A stretch of 64,000 bases of DNA, taken from Mucilaginibacter gracilis (lineage in GTDB: Bacteria; Bacteroidota; Bacteroidia; Sphingobacteriales; Sphingobacteriaceae). Shown here one piece after another: positions 7,107-16,263 of this stretch. The notes under the pieces are model-generated. The model did not search any database and was not told the origin of the DNA. It saw only the letters and a program-made list of their open reading frames with translations. Every line of letters starts with the position of its first letter. Positions within the stretch are counted from its first letter, which is position 1. A program made the translations under genes and the position numbers. The stretch is taken from NCBI RefSeq assembly GCF_003633615.1, contig NZ_RBKU01000001.1:3410001-3474000 (forward strand), written 5' to 3'.

Positions 7107-10100
7107 ATGCTTAAAAATTTACGCTCCATATTAAGGTACAAATCATTTGTATTAACCGTTGCCACAACCTGCTTTTTAAACTGCGCCCTGGCAACCGAAA
7201 TAGCGCGATCACAAGACTTAAATAAGCGCATTTCAATAGATGTAGAAAAGAAAACATTAAAAGAAACGCTTGACCAAGTTTCCAAACAGGCCCACGTAGG
7301 GATAATATATAGCAATGCAAGAGGAGTCCTGAAAAATCCGGTAACTATCCACGCAAAAGATCAGCCGGTTAGTAAAGTATTAAATGATTTGCTATCACCG
7401 CTCACTCTCACTTATGAAATTATAGGTGACCAGATTGTTGTAAAGTTCGATAATATAAGTTCTCGGCCTCCCTCGCAAGGACAACCAGTAAAACAAAGTA
7501 TTCCGATAAAGGGAAAGGTCACCGATGATAAGGGTTCACCTTTGCCTGGGGCCACCATTAAAATTAAGGATGGACCAGCTTTGGCAACTACTGATAGCAA
7601 CGGTGAATTTGAAATAAGCAATGTCTCTGATAGTACCGTTTTGCAAATTTCCTTTGTCGGCTATTTAACCAAAGAGATTGTTGTAACCAATGCAAATTAT
7701 CTAACTATTTCGCTGAAAAATGGAAGTAATCAACTAAATGAAGTATCAGTAGTTTCTACAGGATATCAGAATATTCCAAAAGAACGGGCTACGGGATCCT
7801 TTTCTCAACCGATTAAAACAGAATTTGAGGCCAGAGTAGCCACTGATGTATTGTCAAAATTGAACGGCATTACAAGCGGACTTTTGTTTAATGCGAACAC
7901 TACTGCGGCAAGGAATGGAATAGATATAAATATTCGTGGGCGCAGTACAATATTTGCCAATGACCAGCCATTAGTTGTGGTGGATAATTTTCCATACAGC
8001 GGTGATATTAACAATATTAACCCTAACGATGTTGAGAGCGTGACTGTGTTGAAAGATGCAGCGTCCGCCAGTATCTGGGGTGTAAGGGCTGGTAATGGTG
8101 TTATTGTTATTACAACAAAAAAGGGAAAACTAAATCAGAGTTTAAAGATCGGTTTTAATGCCAATATAACTGTTTTTGATAAACCAGATTTGAATTACAA
8201 TCCCAACCAGTTAGGTGCTTCTTCCTTTATCGGTCTGGAGCAATTCCTGTTCGGTAAAGGATATTATGATTCGAACTTAACTAATACAAGCACTTACCCG
8301 GTAATTTCACCAGCTGTGGAACTATTGGCTGCCAATCGGGCAGGCAGTTTATCTTCTAATGATTTAGCCTCCCAATTAAATACACTACGGGGGATTAATG
8401 TAAACGACCAGCTAAGTAATTATTTTTACCGAAAGGCTACCAACCAACAGTATGCACTTACGCTTTCCGGGGGATCAGATAAGGCCACGTATTACCTCTC
8501 AACAGGCTATGACAACAATTTGCCGGGTTTAAAAGGTAATACAAACCAAAGGATTACGATTAACTCCTTAAATACTTTTTATCTGGTTAAAAATCTCGAA
8601 TTAAGCGCTGGCTTAAATATAGTACAGGATTATAATAAGATTGATAATACTTTAAGTCAGTTTAACACCCGTGTTTTTCCGTATTCACAAATAGCGGATG
8701 CAAGCGGAAATCCATTAGCAATTCCTTTTAATTATAGCCGAAATTACGTTCAAAGCGCTCCAGCCAATGGGTTTTTAGATTGGTCTTATTATCCATTAAA
8801 AGAATTGGGCGCAACAAATCATAGTACCAAAGACTTGGATATAAGACTTACAACTGGCTTGAAGTATGCATTCATACCCGGATTAACCGGCGAAATAAAG
8901 TACCAGTATGAAAGAAGTAATAGTCAAGACCGGGACTATCAAAGTCAGCAAACCTATTTCACACGCAACTATATTAATCAATTTTCAATTCTAAATAACG
9001 GACAAGTTACTGGCTATAATGTCCCTTTAGGTGGTATTCTCAGTTTGGCAAACGCCAATATGGTGACCAATAACGTGCGCGGACAGTTGAATTTTAACCG
9101 AACCTGGGGGAATAATAACGTAAGTGCAATAGCTGGTTATGAACTGTCACAAACCACTGTTGAAAGCAATGGTTCAAACCTGTATGGTTATAATGATGAT
9201 CTGGCAACATTCATCAACGTAGATCCAACGACGTCCTTTCCAATCAATCCATCCGGCAGCACATCTATAAATAGCGGCCTTGGTATCGGCGGGACGTTAT
9301 CGCGCATCCGATCATCCTTTGCTAATGCGGCTTATACGTATATGGATCGCTACACGCTTTCGGGAAGCGCCAGAATAGATGGCACAAATTATTTTGGCGT
9401 TGCAACTAATCAAAAAAACATTCCACTGTGGTCTGCCGGGGCCAAATGGAACATAGCCAAAGAAAACTTCTATACGCTGGATTGGTTGCCCGTTTTAGCA
9501 CTTAGAGCAAGTTACGGATATAATGGCAATCTTGACCAATCAATAACAGGAGTCACTACTTTTAGGTATTCGAATTTGGCAACATACTTAACCAATCTTA
9601 ATTATGCGGCAATCTCCAATATTGGCAACCCTGACCTGCGTTGGGAGAAAACAGGAATTACCAATTTGGCCCTTGGCTTTGGTACCAAAAACAACGTTTT
9701 AACAGGTAGCCTGGAATATTATTTTAAAAAGGAAACAGACCTGTTAGGTTACAAAACTTTTCCTGAAAATAGTGGAATTACAACGCTCGAAGGTAATTAC
9801 TCGGATATGACCGGCAAAGGGTTTGACTTATCGTTGACCTCACAAAATTTAAAAGGCAGCATAAAATGGACAACAACTCTTCTTTTTAGCCATGCAACGG
9901 ATAAGGTTACTCGCTATGATGTGAACCCGCTGACTTCAACGGTGGTAAGTTCCGGATCTGGTATTGCAGTACCGGTTGTGGGTAAATCGGTTTTTGGTAT
10001 ATACAGCTATAAATGGGATGGCTTGAACGGGCAAACAGGCAACCCTGTTGGTTTTGTAAATGGCACTGCCAGTGAAAATTATGCAACTATTACTACTAAA

Positions 10101-10646
10101 ACGCCGATTAGCGATTTAGTGTATGCGGGCCCTGCAAGACCAACTTATTTTGGTGGCTTCAATAACCGCTTGAGTTATAAAGGATTTAGTCTCGCTGTGC
10201 AAATCAATTATAAGTTTGGTTATTATTTTCGAAGTCCTACAATTAATTACTACCAAATAACTTCTTCAGGTTCATTCCTGCGGGTGAATCGTGATTTTGA
10301 CAATCGTTGGCTGAAACCAGGAGACGAAAAAAATACTAACGTACCGTCCCTTATCTATCCGTCAACGCAAGCGCGTGATAACTTTTACCAGTTTTCAGAA
10401 GCCACTGTCGAAAAAGGGGATCATGTTCGTCTTCAGGACATTAGTTTAAGCTATGACTTAAATAAGTCGATGTTCCACAGGCTCCCTTTCAACAACATAC
10501 AACTCTTTATTTATGCAAATAACATTGGCGTCATATGGCGCGCCAATCATAAGGGACTTGATCCTGACGCAGTGCCAGCGTCTGGCGATATTAATACTAT
10601 GCCCAACCCGAGGTCAATTTCTTTTGGGCTGAAAGGCAGTTTTTAA
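7107..10646 (+). CDS. SusC/RagA-type TonB-dependent receptor with STN signalling domain
   Basis: 1179 residues. After a signal sequence (~30 residues, ending ALATE) comes an STN/secretin domain at ~45-115 (ISIDVEKKTLKETLDQVSKQ), the part that signals to FecR. A carboxypeptidase-like CNA_B domain follows (KGKVTDDKGSPLPGATIKIK). The plug domain has the SusC hallmarks INIRGRSTIFANDQPLVVVD and DVESVTVLKDAASASIWGVR, and the rest is a 22-strand barrel. It would import oligomers across the outer membrane with the SusD lipoprotein 74 bp downstream. Ligand not predictable. The STN domain plus upstream sigma/FecR indicates substrate-induced self-regulation. Confidence 0.95.
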   Translation: MLKNLRSILRYKSFVLTVATTCFLNCALATEIARSQDLNKRISIDVEKKTLKETLDQVSKQAHVGIIYSNARGVLKNPVTIHAKDQPVSKVLNDLLSPLTLTYEIIGDQIVVKFDNISSRPPSQGQPVKQSIPIKGKVTDDKGSPLPGATIKIKDGPALATTDSNGEFEISNVSDSTVLQISFVGYLTKEIVVTNANYLTISLKNGSNQLNEVSVVSTGYQNIPKERATGSFSQPIKTEFEARVATDVLSKLNGITSGLLFNANTTAARNGIDINIRGRSTIFANDQPLVVVDNFPYSGDINNINPNDVESVTVLKDAASASIWGVRAGNGVIVITTKKGKLNQSLKIGFNANITVFDKPDLNYNPNQLGASSFIGLEQFLFGKGYYDSNLTNTSTYPVISPAVELLAANRAGSLSSNDLASQLNTLRGINVNDQLSNYFYRKATNQQYALTLSGGSDKATYYLSTGYDNNLPGLKGNTNQRITINSLNTFYLVKNLELSAGLNIVQDYNKIDNTLSQFNTRVFPYSQIADASGNPLAIPFNYSRNYVQSAPANGFLDWSYYPLKELGATNHSTKDLDIRLTTGLKYAFIPGLTGEIKYQYERSNSQDRDYQSQQTYFTRNYINQFSILNNGQVTGYNVPLGGILSLANANMVTNNVRGQLNFNRTWGNNNVSAIAGYELSQTTVESNGSNLYGYNDDLATFINVDPTTSFPINPSGSTSINSGLGIGGTLSRIRSSFANAAYTYMDRYTLSGSARIDGTNYFGVATNQKNIPLWSAGAKWNIAKENFYTLDWLPVLALRASYGYNGNLDQSITGVTTFRYSNLATYLTNLNYAAISNIGNPDLRWEKTGITNLALGFGTKNNVLTGSLEYYFKKETDLLGYKTFPENSGITTLEGNYSDMTGKGFDLSLTSQNLKGSIKWTTTLLFSHATDKVTRYDVNPLTSTVVSSGSGIAVPVVGKSVFGIYSYKWDGLNGQTGNPVGFVNGTASENYATITTKTPISDLVYAGPARPTYFGGFNNRLSYKGFSLAVQINYKFGYYFRSPTINYYQITSSGSFLRVNRDFDNRWLKPGDEKNTNVPSLIYPSTQARDNFYQFSEATVEKGDHVRLQDISLSYDLNKSMFHRLPFNNIQLFIYANNIGVIWRANHKGLDPDAVPASGDINTMPNPRSISFGLKGSF

Positions 10647-10719
10647 AAGATGGCCGGGACATCCGTACTTAATGGAAGAACTGGCAGAAAAATTATTAAA
10701 CCCTCAAAATTGAACTGAT

Positions 10720-12105
10720 ATGAATAAGTCAATAAAAATAAGCTGCTTAAGTTTAATACTGCTTCCTATTATAATGTTTAGTGCATGTAAAAAAGACTGG
10801 TTAAATGCCAAACCAGATAAAGCTTTAGTGGTACCAACAACGGTTTCGGACTATCAGGCACTATTGGATAATGCCATTGGTTCTCCCGGGATGAACCAAA
10901 ATGAGCCAAGTCTTAGTATGGTAGGTGATGGGGATTATCATATAGCTGATGCCGACTATACAAGATTGAGATATGCGCCTGAGAAAAGCGCATATATTTG
11001 GGCTCCGACAGCAGATTTTTATAACGGACAGGGCTCGTCTGAATGGATAAGTGCCTACGCCAGAATTTTGCAAAGTAATGTTGTATTAGATGGAATTGCT
11101 ACGGTAAAAACTGATGTTGGCTCTTTGACGGCCTATAACAATGTAAAAGGATCAGCTTTGTTTTATCGAAGTTTCGATTTTTATAATTTGTCGCAGATAT
11201 ATTGTAAGGCTTATGACGCGACATCAGCAACTACAGATTTCGGATTGCCATTAAGAGTATCTTCAAATGTAAACCTTACTGTAAGTCGATCCTCGTTGCA
11301 ACAAACCTATGACTTGATTACACATGATCTGTTGCAGGCTGCTCCGTTGTTACCTGCAAAGCCATTATATCCTACCCGCCCTTCCAAACCCGCTGTTTTT
11401 GGATTATTGGCCAGGGTTTATTTAGCGCAGGGAAATTATAGTAAAGCCCTAACTTATGCGGATTCTTCCCTGCATTTACAAAGTGCATTAATGGATTACA
11501 ATCAGCTAAATCCCAACGATTACATACCTATAGCTCAATTTAATAAGGAAGTAATTTTTCATTCTCAATTAAGTACGTATGCTTCATTTGATACATACAG
11601 CCTTATTGTTGATTCAACTCTTTATAAGTCTTATGACGCCAATGATTTAAGGGTGTCAATTTTTTTCCTAAATGTTAATGGAAATATGACTTATTGGGGT
11701 AATTATACAGGTGCCCCTTATGCATTTTTTGGTGGGTTGGCTACCGACGAAATGTACCTGATCCGTTCGGAAGCCTATGCAAGGACTGGAAACACCACAG
11801 CTGCTATCAATGACCTGAATACTCTATTGTCAACCCGTTGGAAAACGGGTACCTATGTTAATAAAACCGCAGCCTCGGCAGACGCAGCATTAGCGCTAAT
11901 AATAGCAGAAAGGCGAAAAGAGCTTTGTTTTAGAAACTTAAGATGGCCGGACTTACGCAGGTTAAATAAAGATCCCCGTTTCCAGGTGACTTTAATAAGA
12001 AACGTAAGTGGTAAAACTTATTCTCTGGCCCCCAATTCACCCTTGTATGTATTGCCTTTAGACCCCATTGAAGTTCAAGCTGGATTACAACAAAATCCAA
12101 GGTAA
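10720..12105 (+). CDS. SusD/RagB-family nutrient-binding lipoprotein
   Basis: 461 residues with a lipobox (MFSACKKDW, Cys ~23) for outer-membrane anchoring. TPR-like helices (VFGLLARVYLAQGNYSKALT) and the C-terminal SusD signature (AERRKELCFRNLRWPDLRRL, then PLYVLPLDPIEVQAG) are clear. It is a little shorter than typical SusD proteins (500-550). It forms the lid over the SusC barrel encoded upstream and decides which ligand is captured. No cleavage enzyme for glycans is nearby, so the transported ligand need not be a carbohydrate. Confidence 0.93.
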   Translation: MNKSIKISCLSLILLPIIMFSACKKDWLNAKPDKALVVPTTVSDYQALLDNAIGSPGMNQNEPSLSMVGDGDYHIADADYTRLRYAPEKSAYIWAPTADFYNGQGSSEWISAYARILQSNVVLDGIATVKTDVGSLTAYNNVKGSALFYRSFDFYNLSQIYCKAYDATSATTDFGLPLRVSSNVNLTVSRSSLQQTYDLITHDLLQAAPLLPAKPLYPTRPSKPAVFGLLARVYLAQGNYSKALTYADSSLHLQSALMDYNQLNPNDYIPIAQFNKEVIFHSQLSTYASFDTYSLIVDSTLYKSYDANDLRVSIFFLNVNGNMTYWGNYTGAPYAFFGGLATDEMYLIRSEAYARTGNTTAAINDLNTLLSTRWKTGTYVNKTAASADAALALIIAERRKELCFRNLRWPDLRRLNKDPRFQVTLIRNVSGKTYSLAPNSPLYVLPLDPIEVQAGLQQNPR

Positions 12106-12132
12106 GTATCAATTAATTTTAACAATATCATT

Positions 12133-13533
12133 ATGATAAAAGCTAATTACAATCTTTTAAAATCGTTATTATTTACGTTGATTTTAATAATTCTTATACC
12201 CATTTTGGCAAAAGCCCAAACCACTGAAACACTTGTTGGTGAAAAAGTCCCTGACGCAACATTTAGAGAAATTGTAAATTATACTTCAACAAGCGCTAAA
12301 ATCTCTGATTTTAAAGGCAAATTACTCATTTTGGATTTTTGGGCAACCTGGTGTTCCCCATGTGTAGCAATGTTTCCGAAGATGGATTCATTGGAAAAAC
12401 AGTTTGCGGGTAAAATTCAGGTAATGCCGATTACAAAAGAATCTGAAAAAAAAGTAGTTAACTTTCTAAACCACATGTACAAAATAAGGCATATCAGACC
12501 TTTTTCAGTGGTCAATGATACCTTATTCAGTGAGCTGTTTAAATATTCTCAAATTCCATATTATGTTTGGATAGATTCTAACGGCAAGGTAATAGCAAAC
12601 ACAGGTGCCGAAGAAATAACTGCTAAAAACATTGATGCAGTATTAAAAGGACAAACCCCAACATTTGAAAATAGAAATGATATCCAGTATCGGGAATTAA
12701 AGGTAACGGCGGAACACAATTTATTTGTCCTGAAAAATAACTTTAATATAAAAGATACATCAACCGATAGCGACAAAATAACTGGACCAAATATTTTATC
12801 ATATTCTATTGCAACAAAATATATTCCTAATGCATGGGGGCAGTTATATTTTGATGAAGACCATTTTACTGCATACAATGTCAGTATAGAACATCTTTAT
12901 CGTTGGGCTTATAATGCAGGCTATTATGATGAACCAACTCAAGGTGCTTTTAATTCAGAAAAAAATCATGTGTTTGAATTTAGGAATCAGAAATTATTGG
13001 ATAGCATTAATTTGCCAAAATCCATAAAAAGCGGAACAAAAGAAATGGATCAGTGGGCAAAAGATTATTCCGTGAGTTACGAAATGGTTTATCCGAAAGG
13101 GATCACTTGGAAAGCCAAAATGGAACTCGTAAGAGAAGATCTTGATCGATCTTTTTCTAAGCCTATGGGTTTTAAAGTTCACGTAGAAAAACGAATTGAT
13201 AGTAACTCTCAAGTCCTAAAACGCGTTAATAGTCGCATAGCACTTTCAACAACGGGCGGAATTGCTAAGGAAAGTCATGACAGATATATGTATGTACAGC
13301 ATAATATGCCGCTAAGTCACTTTACGGGCTTGTTAAAAGGTTATTTTTTTCAAGACAGTAAAATATCCTTTATAGATGAGTGTGGGATAACCGAGAATGT
13401 GGATTTAGAATTGAGTTGTGATATGAATAATTTAGAAAGTATTAATGCGGCTCTTGACAAATATGGCTTAAAGTTTATTAAGAAAGTAAAGAAGATTGAC
13501 GTGCTAATATTTTCGGAAAGTGATAAATTTTAA
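12133..13533 (+). CDS. TlpA-like thioredoxin fused to DUF3738
   Basis: 466 residues, signal peptide ending ILAKAQ. Residues ~35-170 are a thioredoxin fold of TlpA/ResA type with the redox motif WATWCSPCVAMFPKM, so Cys-Ser-Pro-Cys. The C-terminal ~270 residues are a DUF3738-type domain (YDEDHF-like start, FTAYNVSIEHLYRWAYN; later SHFTGLLKGYF). The pair is known in soil Bacteroidota next to SusC/SusD loci. It is 27 bp behind SusD, so probably the last gene of the sigma-dependent operon, and a strong bidirectional terminator follows. Periplasmic disulfide handling for the uptake system is inference. Confidence 0.85.
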   Translation: MIKANYNLLKSLLFTLILIILIPILAKAQTTETLVGEKVPDATFREIVNYTSTSAKISDFKGKLLILDFWATWCSPCVAMFPKMDSLEKQFAGKIQVMPITKESEKKVVNFLNHMYKIRHIRPFSVVNDTLFSELFKYSQIPYYVWIDSNGKVIANTGAEEITAKNIDAVLKGQTPTFENRNDIQYRELKVTAEHNLFVLKNNFNIKDTSTDSDKITGPNILSYSIATKYIPNAWGQLYFDEDHFTAYNVSIEHLYRWAYNAGYYDEPTQGAFNSEKNHVFEFRNQKLLDSINLPKSIKSGTKEMDQWAKDYSVSYEMVYPKGITWKAKMELVREDLDRSFSKPMGFKVHVEKRIDSNSQVLKRVNSRIALSTTGGIAKESHDRYMYVQHNMPLSHFTGLLKGYFFQDSKISFIDECGITENVDLELSCDMNNLESINAALDKYGLKFIKKVKKIDVLIFSESDKF

Positions 13534-13555
13534 TCCTATCACATCTTGCAAACAA

Positions 13556-13593
13556 AATAAAGAGCGGGTGAAATTTATTGTCCGCTCTTTATT
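13556..13593. terminator. Bidirectional Rho-independent terminator
   Basis: A perfect 12-bp stem: AATAAAGAGCGG (13556-13567) and CCGCTCTTTATT (13582-13593), with A-rich and T-rich flanks. It lies between the convergent ends of the TlpA/DUF3738 gene and the small secreted protein gene, so it can stop both. Confidence 0.85.
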
Positions 13594-13609
13594 TATTAAA
13601 GGTGCTATT

Positions 13610-13954
13610 TTAATGTCCGTTATAATCGCCGGTGGTAGCACTGCCAGTCCTTGATGGTGAGCCAGAGGGTGCAGCGTTATTTACAGGTGCATTTGAAGTT
13701 GTCCATTCAGCTGTACATTCATCTGAAGGATTTGAAGCACATGATGGGCCAGCAGTGTTACGATAAACAAAGTCAGCGGCGTTAGAATCGCCAGCGATAC
13801 CAGTTTTGTTATAATACGAAGCTGTAAACAAAAGGCGACCTTTAGCATCTTTTGTAACTTTGATAGCGTTTTTAGATGCTGAAGTAAACGCACTAAATCC
13901 TAATGCCATTGCACCTACTAACAGGCCAAAAGCGATTTGTTTAAAATTTTTCAT
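13610..13954 (-). CDS. Small secreted protein, DUF6520-like
   Basis: 114 residues from ATG at 13952-13954; the longer upstream frame overlaps the MauE gene and is rejected. A signal peptide (KQIAFGLLVGAMALGFSAFT) is followed by a short mature chain with KVTKDAKGRLLF, two Cys (GPSCASNPSDEC) and a Ser/Thr/Gly-rich tail. Short exported proteins of this kind frequently sit beside MauE-like membrane proteins in Bacteroidota. That pairing holds here: the MauE gene ends 5 bp upstream in the same orientation. The cysteines could be the MauE partner's redox substrate, which is inference. Confidence 0.65.
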   Translation of the reverse strand: MKNFKQIAFGLLVGAMALGFSAFTSASKNAIKVTKDAKGRLLFTASYYNKTGIAGDSNAADFVYRNTAGPSCASNPSDECTAEWTTSNAPVNNAAPSGSPSRTGSATTGDYNGH

Positions 13955-13959
13955 TTTTT

Positions 13960-14427
13960 TTAATTTTTGAAAGATGTATTTAAATTGACGAGCCAGAGAG
14001 CAAAAATGGCTAAAGTAATAAATGCGAGATTTAACCATATATGCTGTGTCCAGCTAAGTTTTTCGATGGCGCCCCCACAAAGGCAAGGCAAGTTTTTCTC
14101 CCAAATCAATGCACTAATAATATATATTGTAAACGCCGCCATTGTAGCCGTGAAACAATATAAACCGATCTTTGAAGTTTTTGGGATAAGTAATAATGTC
14201 GCTATAATAATTTCAACTATCGGAACAGCAATAGAAATAAACACAGCGAAACCACTAATCAGGTGTACTCTTAGCAGACCGTTTAAAAAACGGTCATGAT
14301 CTGTTATTTTAGCGTATGCAGTATAGATAAATAAAGCCATACATAACCATCGTATCGCAATTACTATTTTTTCCTTTGTTAGATCTGAAATTTGAAATTT
14401 CGAGCTGTTTGTTATTACACTTTCCAT
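13960..14427 (-). CDS. MauE/DoxX-like redox membrane protein
   Basis: 155 residues with four membrane helices (WLCMALFIYTAYAKI; VFISIAVPIVEIIIATLLLI; LYCFTATMAAFTIYIISALI; WLNLAFITLAIFALWLV). The loop after helix 3 carries PCLCGGAIEKLSW, the Cys-x-Cys-Gly-Gly motif of MauE-like proteins, which help form disulfides or mature exported proteins. It is first in a two-gene unit with the small cysteine-containing secreted protein. The 354-bp upstream gap holds the repeated GTCTCATTTG motifs and the end of a Crp-type regulator gene. Confidence 0.8.
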   Translation of the reverse strand: MESVITNSSKFQISDLTKEKIVIAIRWLCMALFIYTAYAKITDHDRFLNGLLRVHLISGFAVFISIAVPIVEIIIATLLLIPKTSKIGLYCFTATMAAFTIYIISALIWEKNLPCLCGGAIEKLSWTQHIWLNLAFITLAIFALWLVNLNTSFKN

Positions 14428-14640
14428 GAGCTTGTAGACTGGCCATCCTTTAATTAATTGATAACGTCAGTTATCGGCAGGTACATAGCCTGCATTTTAA
14501 ATTGATTCTGTTTGTCACTAAACTCCTTTCCATTTGTATTACTTATAAAATAAGTAAGAGGTAGATGATCTTGTTATTTTTTAGGATGCAATTGTTTAAC
14601 ATCCACAAGTCAAATCTACTTCTGGAGAAAGAATTTAGGT

Positions 14641-14720
14641 GTCTCATTTGCTACAAAATGCAGTCTCATTTGCAACAAAATGATGTATTAAATGAGAGCT
14701 TTTGATGTCTCAAATGAGAC
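14641..14720. promoter_or_regulatory. Cluster of GTCTCATTTG repeats, candidate operator
   Basis: GTCTCATTTG occurs at 14641 and 14663, spaced 22 bp, each followed by C(T/A)ACAAAATG-like sequence. Inverted copies follow: AAATGAGAG (14690) and the palindrome GTCTCA-AA-TGAGAC (14707-14720). The cluster lies in the 354-bp gap (14428-14781) upstream of the MauE unit and behind the Crp/Fnr gene, which may be its reader. The rest of the gap shows no gene. Confidence 0.5.
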
Positions 14721-14781
14721 AAAACGGCGTTTAAGTGAGTTTTACGCACATTTTTAAGAATTAAAGCTTAGCGTTTGCAGT

Positions 14782-15381
14782 TTAGGAACGTGGCGTATTT
14801 TTCGAAAGACTGCTTTTTTTTCTAACGCGGGCTAAGTGGGAACGGGAAACATGTAGGTATGCCGCCAGATCAGCTGTTGATATCCGGCTGGTATCGAAGC
14901 TTTGGTGGAACTCCGCAAACCTTTCTTCAGCATTTAAGCTAAGTATTTTCACTTTAAGATCACTTTTTTGCTTATAGCCCAATATTATTTCTCTGGCTAC
15001 TTGCCCAATTTCAGGGAACACAGTATAACATCTATCAAAGTTTTCTTTGGTAACTGCATAAAGTGTGCAAGGTTCAATTGGGGAAATATAATACTGCGCG
15101 GGTTCCCTTCCGAAGAAACTATCGACGCAATTTAGGGTATCCTTTTCTTTTAGAAAACATATTATAACTTCCTTTTCAACTTTGATGTCTTTGTTTTTTT
15201 TGTCGGGAACCCACACATAATAATATATTTTAGCCATCCCTTTTTTTATGAACCATGATTTATTGCTCATTTCTCCAGGTGTTAAAATTTTATGGTTCCT
15301 TGGGTAATGTTCGAGGTGGGCGATTTCTTTCAAATAGTTTCTAAAATCATTTGAAAAACGTGATGGGTCTGGATAAAGCAT
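14782..15381 (-). CDS. Crp/Fnr-type cyclic-nucleotide-binding regulator
   Basis: 199 residues. A cNMP-binding beta-roll occupies residues ~20-125 (HLEHYPRNHKILTPGEMSNK, then SFFGREPAQYYISPIEPCTL). The C-terminal HTH is short but visible (STADLAAYLHVSRSHLARVR). The glycine/arginine pocket for cAMP is not conserved, as usual for Bacteroidota members of this family, so the ligand is open. It is monocistronic, with 260 bp to 15640 holding no clear gene upstream. A remnant of a related regulator lies at 33996. Confidence 0.8.
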   Translation of the reverse strand: MLYPDPSRFSNDFRNYLKEIAHLEHYPRNHKILTPGEMSNKSWFIKKGMAKIYYYVWVPDKKNKDIKVEKEVIICFLKEKDTLNCVDSFFGREPAQYYISPIEPCTLYAVTKENFDRCYTVFPEIGQVAREIILGYKQKSDLKVKILSLNAEERFAEFHQSFDTSRISTADLAAYLHVSRSHLARVRKKSSLSKNTPRS

Positions 15382-15937
15382 ATTATTATCATATTATTTG
15401 GTTCAGGTAATTATGCCTTAGCCAAATTAAATACAAATAGATAGGCATCCGAGACAGCCTTGTAATGCTTTTAACTGGTAGGCAAAAAGAGACGCTACTC
15501 TTTTCTCTTTACGTAAAATATTCGTAAAGGTTGTTAACTACTCTGATAATTGCAAGTCCAGTTAATGGTAATTTAATGAATGCTTGTTATTGAAAAAGGT
15601 GGCTTGATAGCATTAATTCGATGATTAGAATGTTGAAACGTCTAATTTACAGTTAAATATTTTAGATTGTTGGAGAATTAACCAACGGGAAAAAATGGAC
15701 TGATTACCGGTTGCTTTATAGGAAAATATTTCAAAAAAAGACAATAATTTGACATAGAATTTTTTAATTGCCGACAAGTTTCTATCTTTGTCTATCATTG
15801 GATTAGACAAGAAAAACAGTCAAACCTTGTGAAATAGTTCATTTTGTTATGAATTGAAAAATGCCCTATTCTGCACCCCGTCAAACTTCTAACTTTGTAA
15901 GTTGCAGATTAACAACAATATAGAGAGTTTCGGATGC
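15382..15937. other. Intergenic stretch left of the att site, no gene seen
   Basis: About 555 bp without a convincing gene; it is AT-rich and contains only short unsupported frames. Two TTTG-type promoter-like boxes are visible, TATCTTTG at 15783 and TAACTTTG at 15890, both reading toward the att site; neither has a convincing -33 partner. The second would read directly across the tRNA-Pro tail and terminator. Confidence 0.4.
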
Positions 15938-15953
15938 ATCCTGCCATCCCGAC
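15938..15953 (+). repeat. tRNA-Pro 3'-end remnant, candidate att site (left end of island)
   Basis: ATCCTGCCATCCCGAC matches the T-arm/acceptor 3' strand of a bacterial tRNA-Pro (5' partner would be CGGGATG). No D-arm or anticodon precedes it, so this is a copy of the tRNA tail and not a tRNA gene. The next bases are AAAA, so the CCA is lost. The same 16 bases recur at 47902. Each copy is followed by a hairpin terminator and an integrase on the same strand about 300 bp away. Tyrosine integrases commonly use tRNA 3' ends as attB. Confidence 0.7.
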
Positions 15954-15977
15954 AAAAGCGATACCAATCGAAGTCGA

Positions 15978-16007
15978 AACCCCTTAAATCGTATGATTTA
16001 AGGGGTT
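15978..16007 (+). terminator. Strong terminator behind the att copy
   Basis: A 13-bp perfect stem AACCCCTTAAATC (15978-15990), loop GTAT, GATTTAAGGGGTT (15995-16007), then a T-run. A closely similar hairpin (47941-47973) follows the second att copy, so the att-terminator arrangement travels as a unit. Confidence 0.85.
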
Positions 16008-16055
16008 TTTTTATTTTATTCCACCCCAAGTTATTCAAGTAAAACCAAAGAAAAT

Positions 16056-16073
16056 GAGACCTATTCGGTTACC
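16056..16073 (+). repeat. 18-bp direct repeat, copy 1
   Basis: GAGACCTATTCGGTTACC. The second copy, at 47824-47841, differs by one base (C for T at position 7). The two lie just inside the tRNA-derived repeats at either end of the 32-kb block (right of att 1, left of att 2), so they may be recombinase-binding or end sequences of the island. Confidence 0.5.
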
Positions 16074-16154
16074 CATTTTAAATTCTTAGGTTTGGGTCAC
16101 CAAAATCAATGCAATATATTGATAGTCAATTAATTGAATAGTTTATTTTGACCT

Positions 16155-16231
16155 GTTTTGATGCGATTTGATGCCTGTTCTCTAATCAAATCTGTGCCCC
16201 TTTTCAAAAGAGGTATCAAACCAGTCAAAAC
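16155..16231. repeat. Cluster of TTTGAT-type repeats upstream of integrase, possible arm sites
   Basis: GTTTTGATGC (16155) and GATTTGATGC (16165) are direct repeats 10 bp apart. GGTATCAAAC (16212) and AGTCAAAAC (16223) are the same motif inverted, 11 bp apart. Their placement between the att copy and the integrase start fits arm-type binding sites of a tyrosine integrase or its excisionase. Confidence 0.4.
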
Positions 16232-16263
16232 CATGCTTTTGTAAATTATTAAATGAAATAGCT

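Noticed and set aside
7094..7320. Minus-strand frames opposite the start of the SusC-type gene
   Set aside because: They lie wholly inside the coding region of a strongly supported TonB receptor, have no family resemblance and no promoter; antisense shadows.
15900..15960. Possible complete tRNA gene at the left att copy
   Set aside because: Only the T-stem/acceptor 3' strand is present; no matching 5' acceptor strand, D-arm or anticodon arm can be found upstream, and the CCA is altered.
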